NCBI RefSeq assembly: GCF_042655485.1
Contig: NZ_JBHSMC010000025.1
Coordinates: forward strand, 62,001-126,000
Length of the DNA stretch: 64,000 bases
Origin: Lederbergia graminis
Lineage (GTDB): Bacteria > Bacillota > Bacilli > Bacillales > Bacillaceae_C
Direction: 5' to 3'
Positions 55,122 to 63,854 of the stretch are shown here, piece after piece (the stretch's first letter is position 1; every line of letters starts with the position of its first letter). Made by a program: the position numbers and the translations under genes. Below the pieces are notes generated by a model that searched no databases, was not told the origin of the DNA, and saw only the letters and a list, made by a program, of their open reading frames with translations.

Positions 55122-56192
55122 ATGAAGGTCATTACCTATAATTCAAAGTCACAATCATTTGAATTAATCGCAGGTTCCACTCGAAAGGTCGCCCGAGTAA
55201 CGGGTGTATCTTTACCTGGTGAAACAATACCGAATCCAAATAACACAAGCGAGAATTATAGTTTACGAGCAACAGATTTAGGGATTATGTGGGATGCTAC
55301 AACAGATCCTGCGAAGAAAAAAATCATGATTGCCTTCGGAGATTCCTATGATGATGGATGGTGTGGGTCTGGAGGCGGTGGTGATCCTGCTGGTTGGCGG
55401 GGAAGTTTATTAGCAATCTCAGAAAATAGTGATGTAGAAAATGGATTAAAGATTACGAGAATGATAACAGAAGACGAAAATCCAACATATGCAAAGGAAA
55501 TCATCCATTCCGAACATGATGTTTCAGGTAATGGAGACCATACAGCAATTCCTACAGCTGGCATAACGGTTGGAAATCGCCATTTTATACACTATATGCA
55601 AGTCCGAAAATGGGGAGAGCCTGGTAGATGGGATACAAACTTTTCCGAAATCGCCTTTTCTGACGATGAAGGACAGAACTGGGTTAAGTCTGGAGTCAAA
55701 TGGGGTGCGGAAAGTAAATTTGCCCAAGCTGCTTATGTGAAGGCAGACGGTTTTGTTTATATGTTGGGTACTCCTTCGGGCAGAATGGAATCCGCTTACA
55801 TCGCTAGAGTTCAGGAACAGTCCATATTAGACAAAAATCAATATGAGTATTGGGATGGTTCCGAATGGAAGAGAGATAAGGAAGAAGCAGCTACACCAGT
55901 TATCGAAGCTCCAGTAAGTGAGCTGTCTGTTGCCTATAATTCCTTTTATAAAAAGTGGATTATGGTGTACTTAAATGAGCATCGTTCAGCTATCGTAATG
56001 AGAAGCTCCTCTAGTTTAACCGATGGCTGGTCAGATGAAGTAGTATTAATGACTAGTCAGGACTATCCAGGTCTATATGGAGGATTCATTCATCCATGGA
56101 CAAATACTGGAAGAGATTTATATTATCTCACATCAGAGTGGGGTCCTTATAATGTATTCTTAATGCACTCTACTTTGGATATTAAGCAATAA
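55122..56192 (+). CDS. DUF4185 / GH183 protein, putative endo-D-arabinanase
   Basis: A 356-residue beta-propeller-like protein with DUF4185 hallmarks: TDLGIMWD, IMIAFGDSYDDGW, GWRGSLLAIS, HTAIPTAGITVGNRHFIHYM, GRWDTNFSEIAFSDDEGQNW. DUF4185 proteins were shown to be endo-acting D-arabinofuranases and were placed in GH183. There is no signal peptide, unexpected for an endo-enzyme on a polymer, so it may act on imported fragments. It starts 15 bp after the LacI stop, so it is in the same operon, and is followed by the GH172 gene. Family assignment is from motif recognition; activity is inferred. Confidence 0.78.
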   Translation: MKVITYNSKSQSFELIAGSTRKVARVTGVSLPGETIPNPNNTSENYSLRATDLGIMWDATTDPAKKKIMIAFGDSYDDGWCGSGGGGDPAGWRGSLLAISENSDVENGLKITRMITEDENPTYAKEIIHSEHDVSGNGDHTAIPTAGITVGNRHFIHYMQVRKWGEPGRWDTNFSEIAFSDDEGQNWVKSGVKWGAESKFAQAAYVKADGFVYMLGTPSGRMESAYIARVQEQSILDKNQYEYWDGSEWKRDKEEAATPVIEAPVSELSVAYNSFYKKWIMVYLNEHRSAIVMRSSSSLTDGWSDEVVLMTSQDYPGLYGGFIHPWTNTGRDLYYLTSEWGPYNVFLMHSTLDIKQ

Positions 56193-56273
56193 TCAATCTA
56201 GGAATAACTTTCTCTTCTAGCGGAGAGATGTTATATAAAAAAATAATTATTATACTAAATGGAGGATTATCAC

Positions 56274-57356
56274 ATGACTGAGTTTAACGGGTTAGGATTA
56301 GGTCTTGGGAATATTTCACGCGTATCTAAAGCGAAATCAAGATCAATAAGTGCAGAGAACTTCACAGGTGAAAAAGGTAAAGGTGGTATGGCAACTGAAG
56401 GAACTGGTGCAGGTCCTGGCCGTGATTTAGGACAAGGCTGGAAAATCTCACCTTCTATCGATCTACAACCAGGTACTACAACTACACTTGCTGAAATTGA
56501 GGGTCCAGGGGTAATTCAAAGCATTTGGATGACTTGCTTCCCTGCTCACTGGCGTAACGTAATTATTCGTATGTATTGGGATGGAGAAGAATCACCTTCC
56601 GTAGAAGTACCTTTTGGTGACTTCTTTGCAAATGGTTGGTGCGAGCGTGTAAACGTTAACTCTTTACCAATCGCAGTTAACCCTGCTGGTGGAATGAACT
56701 CTTACTGGGAAATGCCTTTTAGAAAATCAGCAAAAATCACAGTGGAAAACAGAGATCACGTTGTGTTCCCATTGTACTATCAAATTAACTATGCACTAAC
56801 AGATATTCCTGAGGATGCTGCTTACTTCCATGCACAATGGAGAAGAAGTAATCCACTAAAATATAAAGAGGTTCATACTTTAGTAGATGGCATCAAAGGT
56901 GTTGGACACTATGTAGGAACATATATTGCTTGGCAAGTAAACAGCAATGGCTGGTGGGGCGAAGGTGAAATTAAGTTCTACCTAGACGGCGATGAAGATT
57001 TTGCTACAATTGTAGGAACAGGTACAGAAGATTACTTCGGTGGAGCTTGGAACTTTGAACATCCAAAAGGTGAATACGGTACATTCTCTACACCATTCCT
57101 AGGTATGCCACAAGTAATCAAACCAGACGGCCTATATCGTAGCCAACAACGTTTCGGTATGTACAGATGGCATATCATGGATCCAATCCGCTTTGAACAA
57201 GACTTAAAAGTAACAATACAAGCACTAGGATGGCGTTCTGAAGGTAGATACCTTCCATTACAAGACGACATCGCATCAACATCATTCTGGTACCAATTAG
57301 AACCACATGCAGAGTTCCCTAAATTAGGTAGCAAGGATGATTTAGAAGTAATCTAA
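56274..57356 (+). CDS. DUF2961 / GH172 protein, putative exo-D-arabinofuranosidase or fructofuranosidase-like
   Basis: A 360-residue cytoplasmic protein of the DUF2961 family: GMATEGTGAGPGRDLGQGWK near the N-terminus, then WWGEGE (Glu230/Glu232) and GTGTEDYFGGAWNF (Glu252), the conserved acidic residues of the family. GH172 includes difructose-dianhydride enzymes and exo-alpha-D-arabinofuranosidases. Its position beside a GH183-type gene favours D-arabinan chemistry. The ATG at 56274 has GGAGG eight bases upstream; an in-frame ATG at 56259 overlaps that site. Its low codon degeneracy and well-spaced start suggest strong expression. Followed by a clear terminator. Confidence 0.85.
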   Translation: MTEFNGLGLGLGNISRVSKAKSRSISAENFTGEKGKGGMATEGTGAGPGRDLGQGWKISPSIDLQPGTTTTLAEIEGPGVIQSIWMTCFPAHWRNVIIRMYWDGEESPSVEVPFGDFFANGWCERVNVNSLPIAVNPAGGMNSYWEMPFRKSAKITVENRDHVVFPLYYQINYALTDIPEDAAYFHAQWRRSNPLKYKEVHTLVDGIKGVGHYVGTYIAWQVNSNGWWGEGEIKFYLDGDEDFATIVGTGTEDYFGGAWNFEHPKGEYGTFSTPFLGMPQVIKPDGLYRSQQRFGMYRWHIMDPIRFEQDLKVTIQALGWRSEGRYLPLQDDIASTSFWYQLEPHAEFPKLGSKDDLEVI

Positions 57357-57362
57357 TAAGAT

Positions 57363-57400
57363 AAAATGCACTTCTCTCACGGGAAGTGCATTTTCTTTTG
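57363..57400 (+). terminator. Intrinsic terminator after the GH172 gene
   Basis: Stem AAAATGCACTT / AAGTGCATTTT followed by CTTTTGG. Confidence 0.8.
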
Positions 57401-57583
57401 GAAAATGATTATAAAAACAAAGGCCAAACAATAAGCAAAATATTGTAGAGTATTATTTGCTTCGTTGTAAAAAGATGGTACATTATTAATTAGAGAGAAC
57501 TACTAAATTAAGTATTTATTAAACTATTTTAAAATGAACAAATGTGATAAGAGCTGCATGTAAATATTCTACTATCAGAAATT

Positions 57584-57595
57584 GAAAACGATTAC
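57584..57595 (+). promoter_or_regulatory. GAAAACGATTAC operator upstream of the membrane-anchored GH43 gene
   Basis: One mismatch from GTAAACGATTAC. It begins 9 bp after a TACTAT -10-like box (57570-57575), the same geometry as at the other sites. Confidence 0.6.
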
Positions 57596-57661
57596 ACGAA
57601 CGGAGGAAGAATGGAGTAGTTGGATGTTCATTAATTTTCTTCACTAATGGGGGGATTACAA

Positions 57662-58870
57662 ATGATTCGGATGAAATGGATCGGAATTTCCGTAAGTGTA
57701 CTTATCATTGGTTTGGCAATAGTTATCTTATGGATGAGTAAGGGCGGAAATGAGGTAGAGAAAACAGCTAAAGACACAGATAAGGGAAAGGAGGTTGAGA
57801 ATGTAGAGCCTAATGAGTCTGACGATTCAGATGACAATCCTGACAAGAACAAGGAGGAAGAAGTGGAACTTCCTGTAGTACCTGAGGGAATGCAACGGAC
57901 TGCTTTTCAAAATCCGATATTTAAACATGATGCTCCGGATCCTACGGGAATCGTGAAAGCTGATGATGGGTTTTATTATATCGTTACAACTCAATCGATG
58001 TATTATGGTTCATTAAAAAAGTTACCTATTCTTCGATCACAAAACCTAGTGGATTGGGAGTATGTTGGTGAAGTGTTGCCTCAACTTCCTGATTGGCTTC
58101 ACACAGGAGAAGTCAATGTGTGGGCGCCAGATTTGGTAGAACACAATGGTAAATATTATGTGTATTATTCTGGAAAGTCTAAACCAAATGATAGAGATGA
58201 GGACTTCGGTATAGGGGTAGCAGTTGCTGATCATCCTCTAGGCCCATATGAAGATAAAGGAGAGCCAATCGTAATTGGTCCATCGTTTTCAACCATTGAT
58301 CCGTTTATTTTTATGGAAGATGATGGAACGAGGTATATGTATTGGGGATCTGCTGAGCAACCTATAATGGCACAAAAGCTTTCAGAAGATGGCATGTCTT
58401 TAGAAGGAGAGCCAATAAAAATTCTAGATGTAGAGGCGTATAAACCATATGAAAAATTATTAGAAGGACCGTGGGTAGTTAAACGTGATGATAAATACTA
58501 TTTATTTGTATCAGGGAATAATTGTTGTGGTGAATGGGCGAATTATGCTGTAGTTGTAGCTGTTTCTGATTCTCCACTTGGTCCCTTCCAAAAATATTTG
58601 GAGATTGATGAAGAGTACAAACCACTATTGGAGGAAAATGAGAAATTTAATGCACCTGGCCATAACTCCATTATCACGGACGAAGCAGGACAGGATTGGA
58701 TACTGTACCATGCATACGATCGTGGCAACCCGCAATGGGGAAGAGCGCTTATGATTGATAAGATTGAATGGGTCGATGGTTGGCCAGTAGTGAACAAAGG
58801 CAATGGCCCAACTTCTGGTCTGCAAAAAGATGGACCGATAACGTCACTTCCTGAGTCTTCCGATGAATGA
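57662..58870 (+). CDS. Membrane-anchored extracellular GH43 glycosidase
   Basis: A 402-residue protein with an N-terminal membrane anchor (about residues 5-24), a highly acidic linker of about 50 residues and a GH43 propeller: DAPDPTGIVKADDGFYY (base Asp), VNVWAPDLV, STIDPFIFMEDDG and LLEGPWVVKRDDKYYLF (acid Glu). Unlike the other GH43 enzymes here, except the giant wall-anchored protein, it should work outside the cell. It belongs to a different GH43 branch from the arabinanase-like ones; alpha-L-arabinofuranosidase, xylosidase or galactofuranosidase activity are all possible. ATG at 57662 follows GGGGGG; an earlier in-frame ATG (57647) overlaps that site. Confidence 0.82.
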   Translation: MIRMKWIGISVSVLIIGLAIVILWMSKGGNEVEKTAKDTDKGKEVENVEPNESDDSDDNPDKNKEEEVELPVVPEGMQRTAFQNPIFKHDAPDPTGIVKADDGFYYIVTTQSMYYGSLKKLPILRSQNLVDWEYVGEVLPQLPDWLHTGEVNVWAPDLVEHNGKYYVYYSGKSKPNDRDEDFGIGVAVADHPLGPYEDKGEPIVIGPSFSTIDPFIFMEDDGTRYMYWGSAEQPIMAQKLSEDGMSLEGEPIKILDVEAYKPYEKLLEGPWVVKRDDKYYLFVSGNNCCGEWANYAVVVAVSDSPLGPFQKYLEIDEEYKPLLEENEKFNAPGHNSIITDEAGQDWILYHAYDRGNPQWGRALMIDKIEWVDGWPVVNKGNGPTSGLQKDGPITSLPESSDE

Positions 58871-59009
58871 AAAACTCCTTCCCGGTAATTAGGAATTTAT
58901 TGTATCGAAATCAGTTTTTTTGAAAAAGGAAACAAGTAATCAAGATGACCTATTTTATAGTAATTGTAAATGTTTAGTATTCAGAAGAAACAAAATAATA
59001 TAAAATAAA

Positions 59010-59035
59010 GGGGTAGATGAATCCCCCTGTTTTTT
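59010..59035 (+). terminator. Possible weak terminator between GH43 and GH51 genes
   Basis: Short stem GGGG / CCCC with 9-base loop followed by TGTTTTTT. It covers an in-frame ATG (59017) and argues for the later TTG start of the GH51 gene. Confidence 0.4.
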
Positions 59036-59058
59036 GTAAAGTCAAGGAGAGTGATGTT

Positions 59059-60564
59059 TTGAAAGCAGTTGTAGAAGTTAACGTCTATAAGCAAAAAGGG
59101 AGAATTAGTCCTTATATATACGGACAATATTTCGAACATTTAGAAGACTGCATCTATCCTTCTGTAATGGATAGTTTGTCGCCGAATTCGAATGAAGTAG
59201 GACTTCGACAAGATGTAATAGAAGCAGCAAAAGAATTGTCTGTTCCTATAATTCGCTGGCCAGGTGGCTGTTTTGCGGATTTTTACCATTGGGAAGATGG
59301 TATTGGTCCAAAAGAAGAAAGACCTGTACGCCGTAATTGGCATTGGGGTGGTTTGGAGTCTAATCAATTTGGAACGGATGAATTTTTGAAATGGTGCGAA
59401 GCTGTTGGAGCGGATCCGTACATTAATTTTAACTTAGGTACTGGTACATTGGATGAGGCACTTAGATGGATGGACTATTGTATTGGAACAGAAGAAACCA
59501 CAGATGTACTTAGACGAAAAGCTAACGGTCGAGAAGCTCCTTACCATGTAAAGCATTGGGGAGTAGGAAATGAAACGTGGGGCTTTTGGGAAGCTGGACA
59601 AATGGATGCGTTAACATACAGTCAGAAAATACGGAATTGGGTCGAATTTATTAAAAAATATCAAGCAGATTCCAGTATTTTAGCTGTAGGTTCCAATGGA
59701 GGTCTTGATCCTGAATGGGACGCAGAGGTACTAAAACAAGCTGGAACATTTATTGATTATTTAACGATTCATAATTATGGCTTTTCAGTCGATCGTGAAA
59801 GTGGCGATGAATATTATTCTGTCGTATTTTCACCGACGTATTTTAAGAAGCAAATAGAGCAGATGATTAGTACTATAGAAGATTATGAGAAAACGTTATC
59901 ATCGGACCACTACGTAAAAATCAGCATGGATGAGTGGAATATACGACATTTTATTGAGGATGAAAATGGACGCTATCATCTAAATCGAAAAAGTCCACGA
60001 AATATACAAGACGCGATTTTTGCTGCGGGAATTTTGAATACAATGATACAGTTAAGTCCACGTGTAGGAATGGCAAACTATGTGTTCCTTGTGAATGGCA
60101 ACGGTGTCATGAATGTGAATGAAGAAGGTGTCGTTAAAACGCCACTTTATTATGTGTTTCAGCAATATGGACGATGGATGAACGGGGTATCGCTAGAAAC
60201 AAGTATAGACAGTCCTACTAGAATTGCACCAACTCCCCAATTAATAGACCCATATTATAAAAGAGAATATACAGAAGAGGTTGTTAGCTACATCGACACT
60301 GCTGCCTCCTTGAATGACGATGGTTCGATCGTAATCTCCATCATTAATCGTCATCAAGATGAAGAGATAGATATCGAATTAGTTATTCCGAATGGGTTAC
60401 AACCAACCGAAATATGGACATTAAATCACCACGATATTTACGCAGCAAATGACTTCGACAATCCAGAAAATATCCTACCAACAATAGAGAAAATAGAAGA
60501 GAAAATAACATCCTGGAAATGCCCTGCACATTCTCTCGTATTAATTAAATGTGAGCAAGAATAA
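59059..60564 (+). CDS. GH51 alpha-arabinofuranosidase, divergent from abfA
   Basis: A 501-residue GH51 enzyme without signal peptide. The acid/base Glu172 (GVGNETWGFW) and nucleophile Glu292 (SMDEWNIRHF) are conserved, as are IYGQYFEHL and WPGGCFADFYHWEDGIGP. It belongs to a clearly different GH51 branch from abfA at 9037. The TTG at 59059 is preferred because AAGGAG lies nine bases before it; an ATG at 59017 sits in a terminator-like hairpin. Within the putative D-arabinan locus it may remove L-arabinofuranose or act on D-arabino- or galactofuranosides; the substrate is open. Confidence 0.88.
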   Translation: MKAVVEVNVYKQKGRISPYIYGQYFEHLEDCIYPSVMDSLSPNSNEVGLRQDVIEAAKELSVPIIRWPGGCFADFYHWEDGIGPKEERPVRRNWHWGGLESNQFGTDEFLKWCEAVGADPYINFNLGTGTLDEALRWMDYCIGTEETTDVLRRKANGREAPYHVKHWGVGNETWGFWEAGQMDALTYSQKIRNWVEFIKKYQADSSILAVGSNGGLDPEWDAEVLKQAGTFIDYLTIHNYGFSVDRESGDEYYSVVFSPTYFKKQIEQMISTIEDYEKTLSSDHYVKISMDEWNIRHFIEDENGRYHLNRKSPRNIQDAIFAAGILNTMIQLSPRVGMANYVFLVNGNGVMNVNEEGVVKTPLYYVFQQYGRWMNGVSLETSIDSPTRIAPTPQLIDPYYKREYTEEVVSYIDTAASLNDDGSIVISIINRHQDEEIDIELVIPNGLQPTEIWTLNHHDIYAANDFDNPENILPTIEKIEEKITSWKCPAHSLVLIKCEQE

Positions 60565-60598
60565 TAGTTTACAATCATCATACATTAGGAGTGAGAAA

Positions 60599-62086
60599 AT
60601 GAACTATATTGTGGAACCAGAAAAGCAAGTAGAAGTAATTGCGAAACCAGATGTGTTAGTTGTAGGTGGAGGACCAGCCGGGATTGGAGCGGCAATTGCG
60701 GCAGCTCGTAACGGAGCGAAAGTTATGTTGATTGAACGTTATGGGTTTGTCGGTGGTAACTTAACGATTGCGATGGTTAATCCTATGTTCACATTCCATG
60801 ATGTGAATGGGCAGCAAGTCATACGTGGTATTGCTGGAGAATTAGTAGAACGCTTAATACAGAAAACCAGTTCTTTAGGACATGTATCTGATATGACTTT
60901 TGATAATGCTTCCATGACTCCATTTGATCCAGAAGGTATGAAACTCGTATTGTTTGAAATGTTGCAAGAAGCGGGTGTAGAGCTGCTACTTCATTCTGTT
61001 GTAACCAATGCGATTAGAGAAAACAATGAAGTAAAAGCAGTAATCATAGAAAATAAATCTGGTAGACAAGCTATATGTCCGAAAATGGTGATTGATTGTT
61101 CAGCAGATGCTGATATTGTTGCTAGAATCGGAGCGCCTTTTATTAAGGGAAGAGAAGAAGATGGGATGATGCAGCCAGTTACATTATTCTATCGAATTGG
61201 AAACGTAAACACTGCTAATTTAAAGGCTTGGATGAAAGAAAATCGTGATCTATTGAAAGATTCACCAACAGATGAAGAAATAGATTCGAATCAAGCCTTA
61301 GCATTCCTAGGATTAAAAGATTTAGTGAAAAAAGCAATTGATGCAGGGGAAATATCGCCTGATGCTGCACCAAGAATTTTAATGTACCAGCTTCCGAAAG
61401 AAGGACAATTCGCTGTGAATTGCACGCGGTTACAAGGTATTGACGGTACAAATGTATATGATTTAACACGAGCAGAAATGGAAACACGAAAACAAGCATG
61501 GCAAATACATCAATTTTTACAAAAGCATGTTGGTGGATTTGAAGATTCTTACATTTTGGATAGTGGGGTTCAAGTCGGGGTTCGAGAAACACGTCATATT
61601 ATTGGTGACTATACAATGCATGAAGAGGATGTCCTCTCCAGTCGTAGCTTTCATGATGGAATTGCTTGTGGAACGTTTGCGATTGATATCCATCCACCCG
61701 AAGGAGAACAGCAAGTTTTCACGGGATCAGGAAAAGCCGTTTATGAAATTCCATATCGTTCGCTACTTCCGCAAGGGGTTGATAACTTATTAGTTGCCGG
61801 TAGATCGATTTCAGCCACACATGCAGCATTCGGGTCTGCTCGTGTAATGGCGACATCGATGGGAATTGGTCAAGGAGCGGGTACAGCTGCTGCACTAGCT
61901 GTGAAAAATCGACTCACAACTCGTGAGGTGGACGTTGATGAAGTAAGGGGTCTATTGTTGAATCAAGGTCAGTATCTATTAGATGCAGATGTTGAAAAAA
62001 TGGTTGATTCCAAACTGGTTTTAAATAGGGGAGAAGGATCTGGAGCAAATGCTAGCCACTTCAACCCATTTGCAAATAAAAATTAA
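60599..62086 (+). CDS. FAD-dependent oxidoreductase (FAD_oxidored family)
   Basis: A 495-residue flavoprotein. The N-terminal dinucleotide motif VLVVGGGPAGIGAAIAAARNG is followed by ERYGFVGGNLTIAM, and a C-terminal FAD segment reads GVDNLLVAGRSISATHAAFGS. No signal peptide. Relatives occur in many sugar and polysaccharide clusters but their substrates are poorly defined. Next to a galactonate-type dehydratase it could oxidise an aldose or a derivative. The ATG at 60599 with TAGGAGTGAG upstream is preferred to the start at 60551, which overlaps the GH51 gene. Confidence 0.82.
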   Translation: MNYIVEPEKQVEVIAKPDVLVVGGGPAGIGAAIAAARNGAKVMLIERYGFVGGNLTIAMVNPMFTFHDVNGQQVIRGIAGELVERLIQKTSSLGHVSDMTFDNASMTPFDPEGMKLVLFEMLQEAGVELLLHSVVTNAIRENNEVKAVIIENKSGRQAICPKMVIDCSADADIVARIGAPFIKGREEDGMMQPVTLFYRIGNVNTANLKAWMKENRDLLKDSPTDEEIDSNQALAFLGLKDLVKKAIDAGEISPDAAPRILMYQLPKEGQFAVNCTRLQGIDGTNVYDLTRAEMETRKQAWQIHQFLQKHVGGFEDSYILDSGVQVGVRETRHIIGDYTMHEEDVLSSRSFHDGIACGTFAIDIHPPEGEQQVFTGSGKAVYEIPYRSLLPQGVDNLLVAGRSISATHAAFGSARVMATSMGIGQGAGTAAALAVKNRLTTREVDVDEVRGLLLNQGQYLLDADVEKMVDSKLVLNRGEGSGANASHFNPFANKN

Positions 62087-62124
62087 ATAGACATTCACAG
62101 CTTATCCACAAAGGAGAATTTAAA

Positions 62125-63273
62125 ATGAAAATTAAAAAACTAGAACTCTTTAAAGTACCACCACGTTGGCTATTCTTGAAGATTACTACGGATGATGGTT
62201 TGACAGGTTGGGGTGAACCTGTAATTGAAGGACGTGCGGAAACAGTTAGAGCAGCAGTTGATGAACTAAGTAGTTATTTGATCGGTAAAGATCCACTTCG
62301 AATTGAAGACCTATGGCAAGTGATGTATCGTGGTGGTTTTTACCGTGGTGGACCAATTTTAACGAGCGCAATTTCAGGAATTGAACAAGCACTTTGGGAT
62401 ATTAAAGGAAAATATTATAATGCTCCAGTTTATGAATTATTAGGTGGTGCATGCCGAGACAATATAAGAGTGTACAATTGGATTGGTGGCGATCGTCCTA
62501 GTGACGTGAAGGCAGCGGCTCAAGCGCAAATTGATGCTGGCTTTACAGCAGTTAAAATGAATGGAACAGAGGAAATGCATTATATTGACTCTTTTTCCAA
62601 AATAGATGCGGTTCTAGAACGGGTGGCAGCTGTGCGTGAAATTGGTGGAAAGGATTTTGGGATAGGGATTGACTTTCATGGTCGTGTACATAAATCTATG
62701 GCCAAAATTCTAGCCAAAGAACTGGAGCCGTATCGTCCGATGTTTATTGAAGAACCGGTTTTACCGGAGAACAATGAGGCACTTAAAGAAATAGCAAAAT
62801 ATACTTCCACGCCAATAGCAACAGGCGAAAGAATGTATACACGCTGGGGCTTTAAACAGCTTCTACAAGATGGAATTGTGGATATAATTCAACCGGACGT
62901 ATCTCATGCTGGTGGAATATTAGAAACTCGTAAAATTGCGGCGATGGCAGAGGCTTATGATATTGCGATGGCACCACATTGTCCATTAGGACCAATTGCA
63001 CTTGCTGCTTGCCTGCATGTAGACGCGTGTTCACCAAATGCATTCATTCAAGAACAAAGCCTAGGTATTCACTATAATGAAGGAAGCGACCTATTAGATT
63101 ACTTGTTGGATGCGAGAACATTCAAATATGAAAATGGTTCCGTGTCACTACCAACAGGACCAGGGCTCGGTATTAATATGAATGAGGAGAAAATCCGCGA
63201 AGTGGCAGCAATTGGCCATGACTGGAAAAATCCTGTTTGGCGCAATGTTGATGGTACAGTCGCCGAGTGGTAA
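62125..63273 (+). CDS. dgoD: D-galactonate dehydratase-like enolase superfamily enzyme
   Basis: A 382-residue protein, the same length as E. coli DgoD and colinear with it: PPRWLFLKI, GWGEPVIEGRAETV, MYRGGFYRGGPILTSAISGI, FHGRVHKSMAK, FIEEPVLPEN, MAPHCPLGPIALAACLH and the exact ending VAEW. Metal ligands (Asp in DFHGR, Glu in FIEEP, Glu in ATGERM) and the acid/base His in APHCPLGP are present. It dehydrates D-galactonate to 2-keto-3-deoxy-galactonate; related aldonates cannot be excluded. The next steps (DgoK, DgoA) are not in the window. ATG behind AAAGGAG. Confidence 0.92.
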   Translation: MKIKKLELFKVPPRWLFLKITTDDGLTGWGEPVIEGRAETVRAAVDELSSYLIGKDPLRIEDLWQVMYRGGFYRGGPILTSAISGIEQALWDIKGKYYNAPVYELLGGACRDNIRVYNWIGGDRPSDVKAAAQAQIDAGFTAVKMNGTEEMHYIDSFSKIDAVLERVAAVREIGGKDFGIGIDFHGRVHKSMAKILAKELEPYRPMFIEEPVLPENNEALKEIAKYTSTPIATGERMYTRWGFKQLLQDGIVDIIQPDVSHAGGILETRKIAAMAEAYDIAMAPHCPLGPIALAACLHVDACSPNAFIQEQSLGIHYNEGSDLLDYLLDARTFKYENGSVSLPTGPGLGINMNEEKIREVAAIGHDWKNPVWRNVDGTVAEW

Positions 63274-63344
63274 TGGATTTAATAAAGCAATAACTTGTGA
63301 GATTTGAATAACATCTCTCATTAATTGCACAATGTATATGAAAA

Positions 63345-63395
63345 AAAGGATAGGTGAACAGCATATGTAAAGCTGACTTCACCTATCCTTTTTAG
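63345..63395 (+). terminator. Intrinsic terminator after the dgoD-like gene
   Basis: Perfect 14-bp stem AAAGGATAGGTGAA / TTCACCTATCCTTT followed by T-rich sequence. Confidence 0.85.
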
Positions 63396-63431
63396 TTTTA
63401 TTTTATGAATCTAGAATTCTATTGATATTAA

Positions 63432-63542
63432 TTACTTCTGATAAGAATGGAAAGTTTCTTTCAATTTATGATTAGCAAGTTTTTCTCTACGATAAATATC
63501 TACTAAACCTTTATTATTCTTGGTTTTTGGTCTTCCGTGGAA
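63432..63542 (-). pseudogene. Possible coding remnant of unknown origin
   Basis: On the minus strand 36 codons before a TAA read FHGRPKTKNNKGLVDIYRRE and onward to HSYQK, a plausible C-terminus rich in basic residues. No start codon is available because a TAG lies just upstream. Family unknown. The rest of 63274-63854 shows no gene. Confidence 0.25.
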
Positions 63543-63854
63543 CTAATCAGGCTCTACTCTACAATCTGTATACGGCCAGATAATCACTCACTTGTTTATA
63601 CAATCCCCATTCTAACGAAGCAAAGCCAAAGACCATTAAATAAACTCTTCTATGCCCACCCAACAAATTAACAAGTTTTTACCCAACATTTTAACATGCT
63701 TTTAAAACGAGCCTCTCACTATATTTAGCGTAAGGGATTTTTAACAGACTAAACAAATTCAAATCAGGGGGTAATGTTCTCAGGTTAGTAAGTGAAAAGT
63801 ATTTAAATTGTTCAGCAACCTTTGCCGAGTGTCTATTAAAAGGGAGGAACAGTA

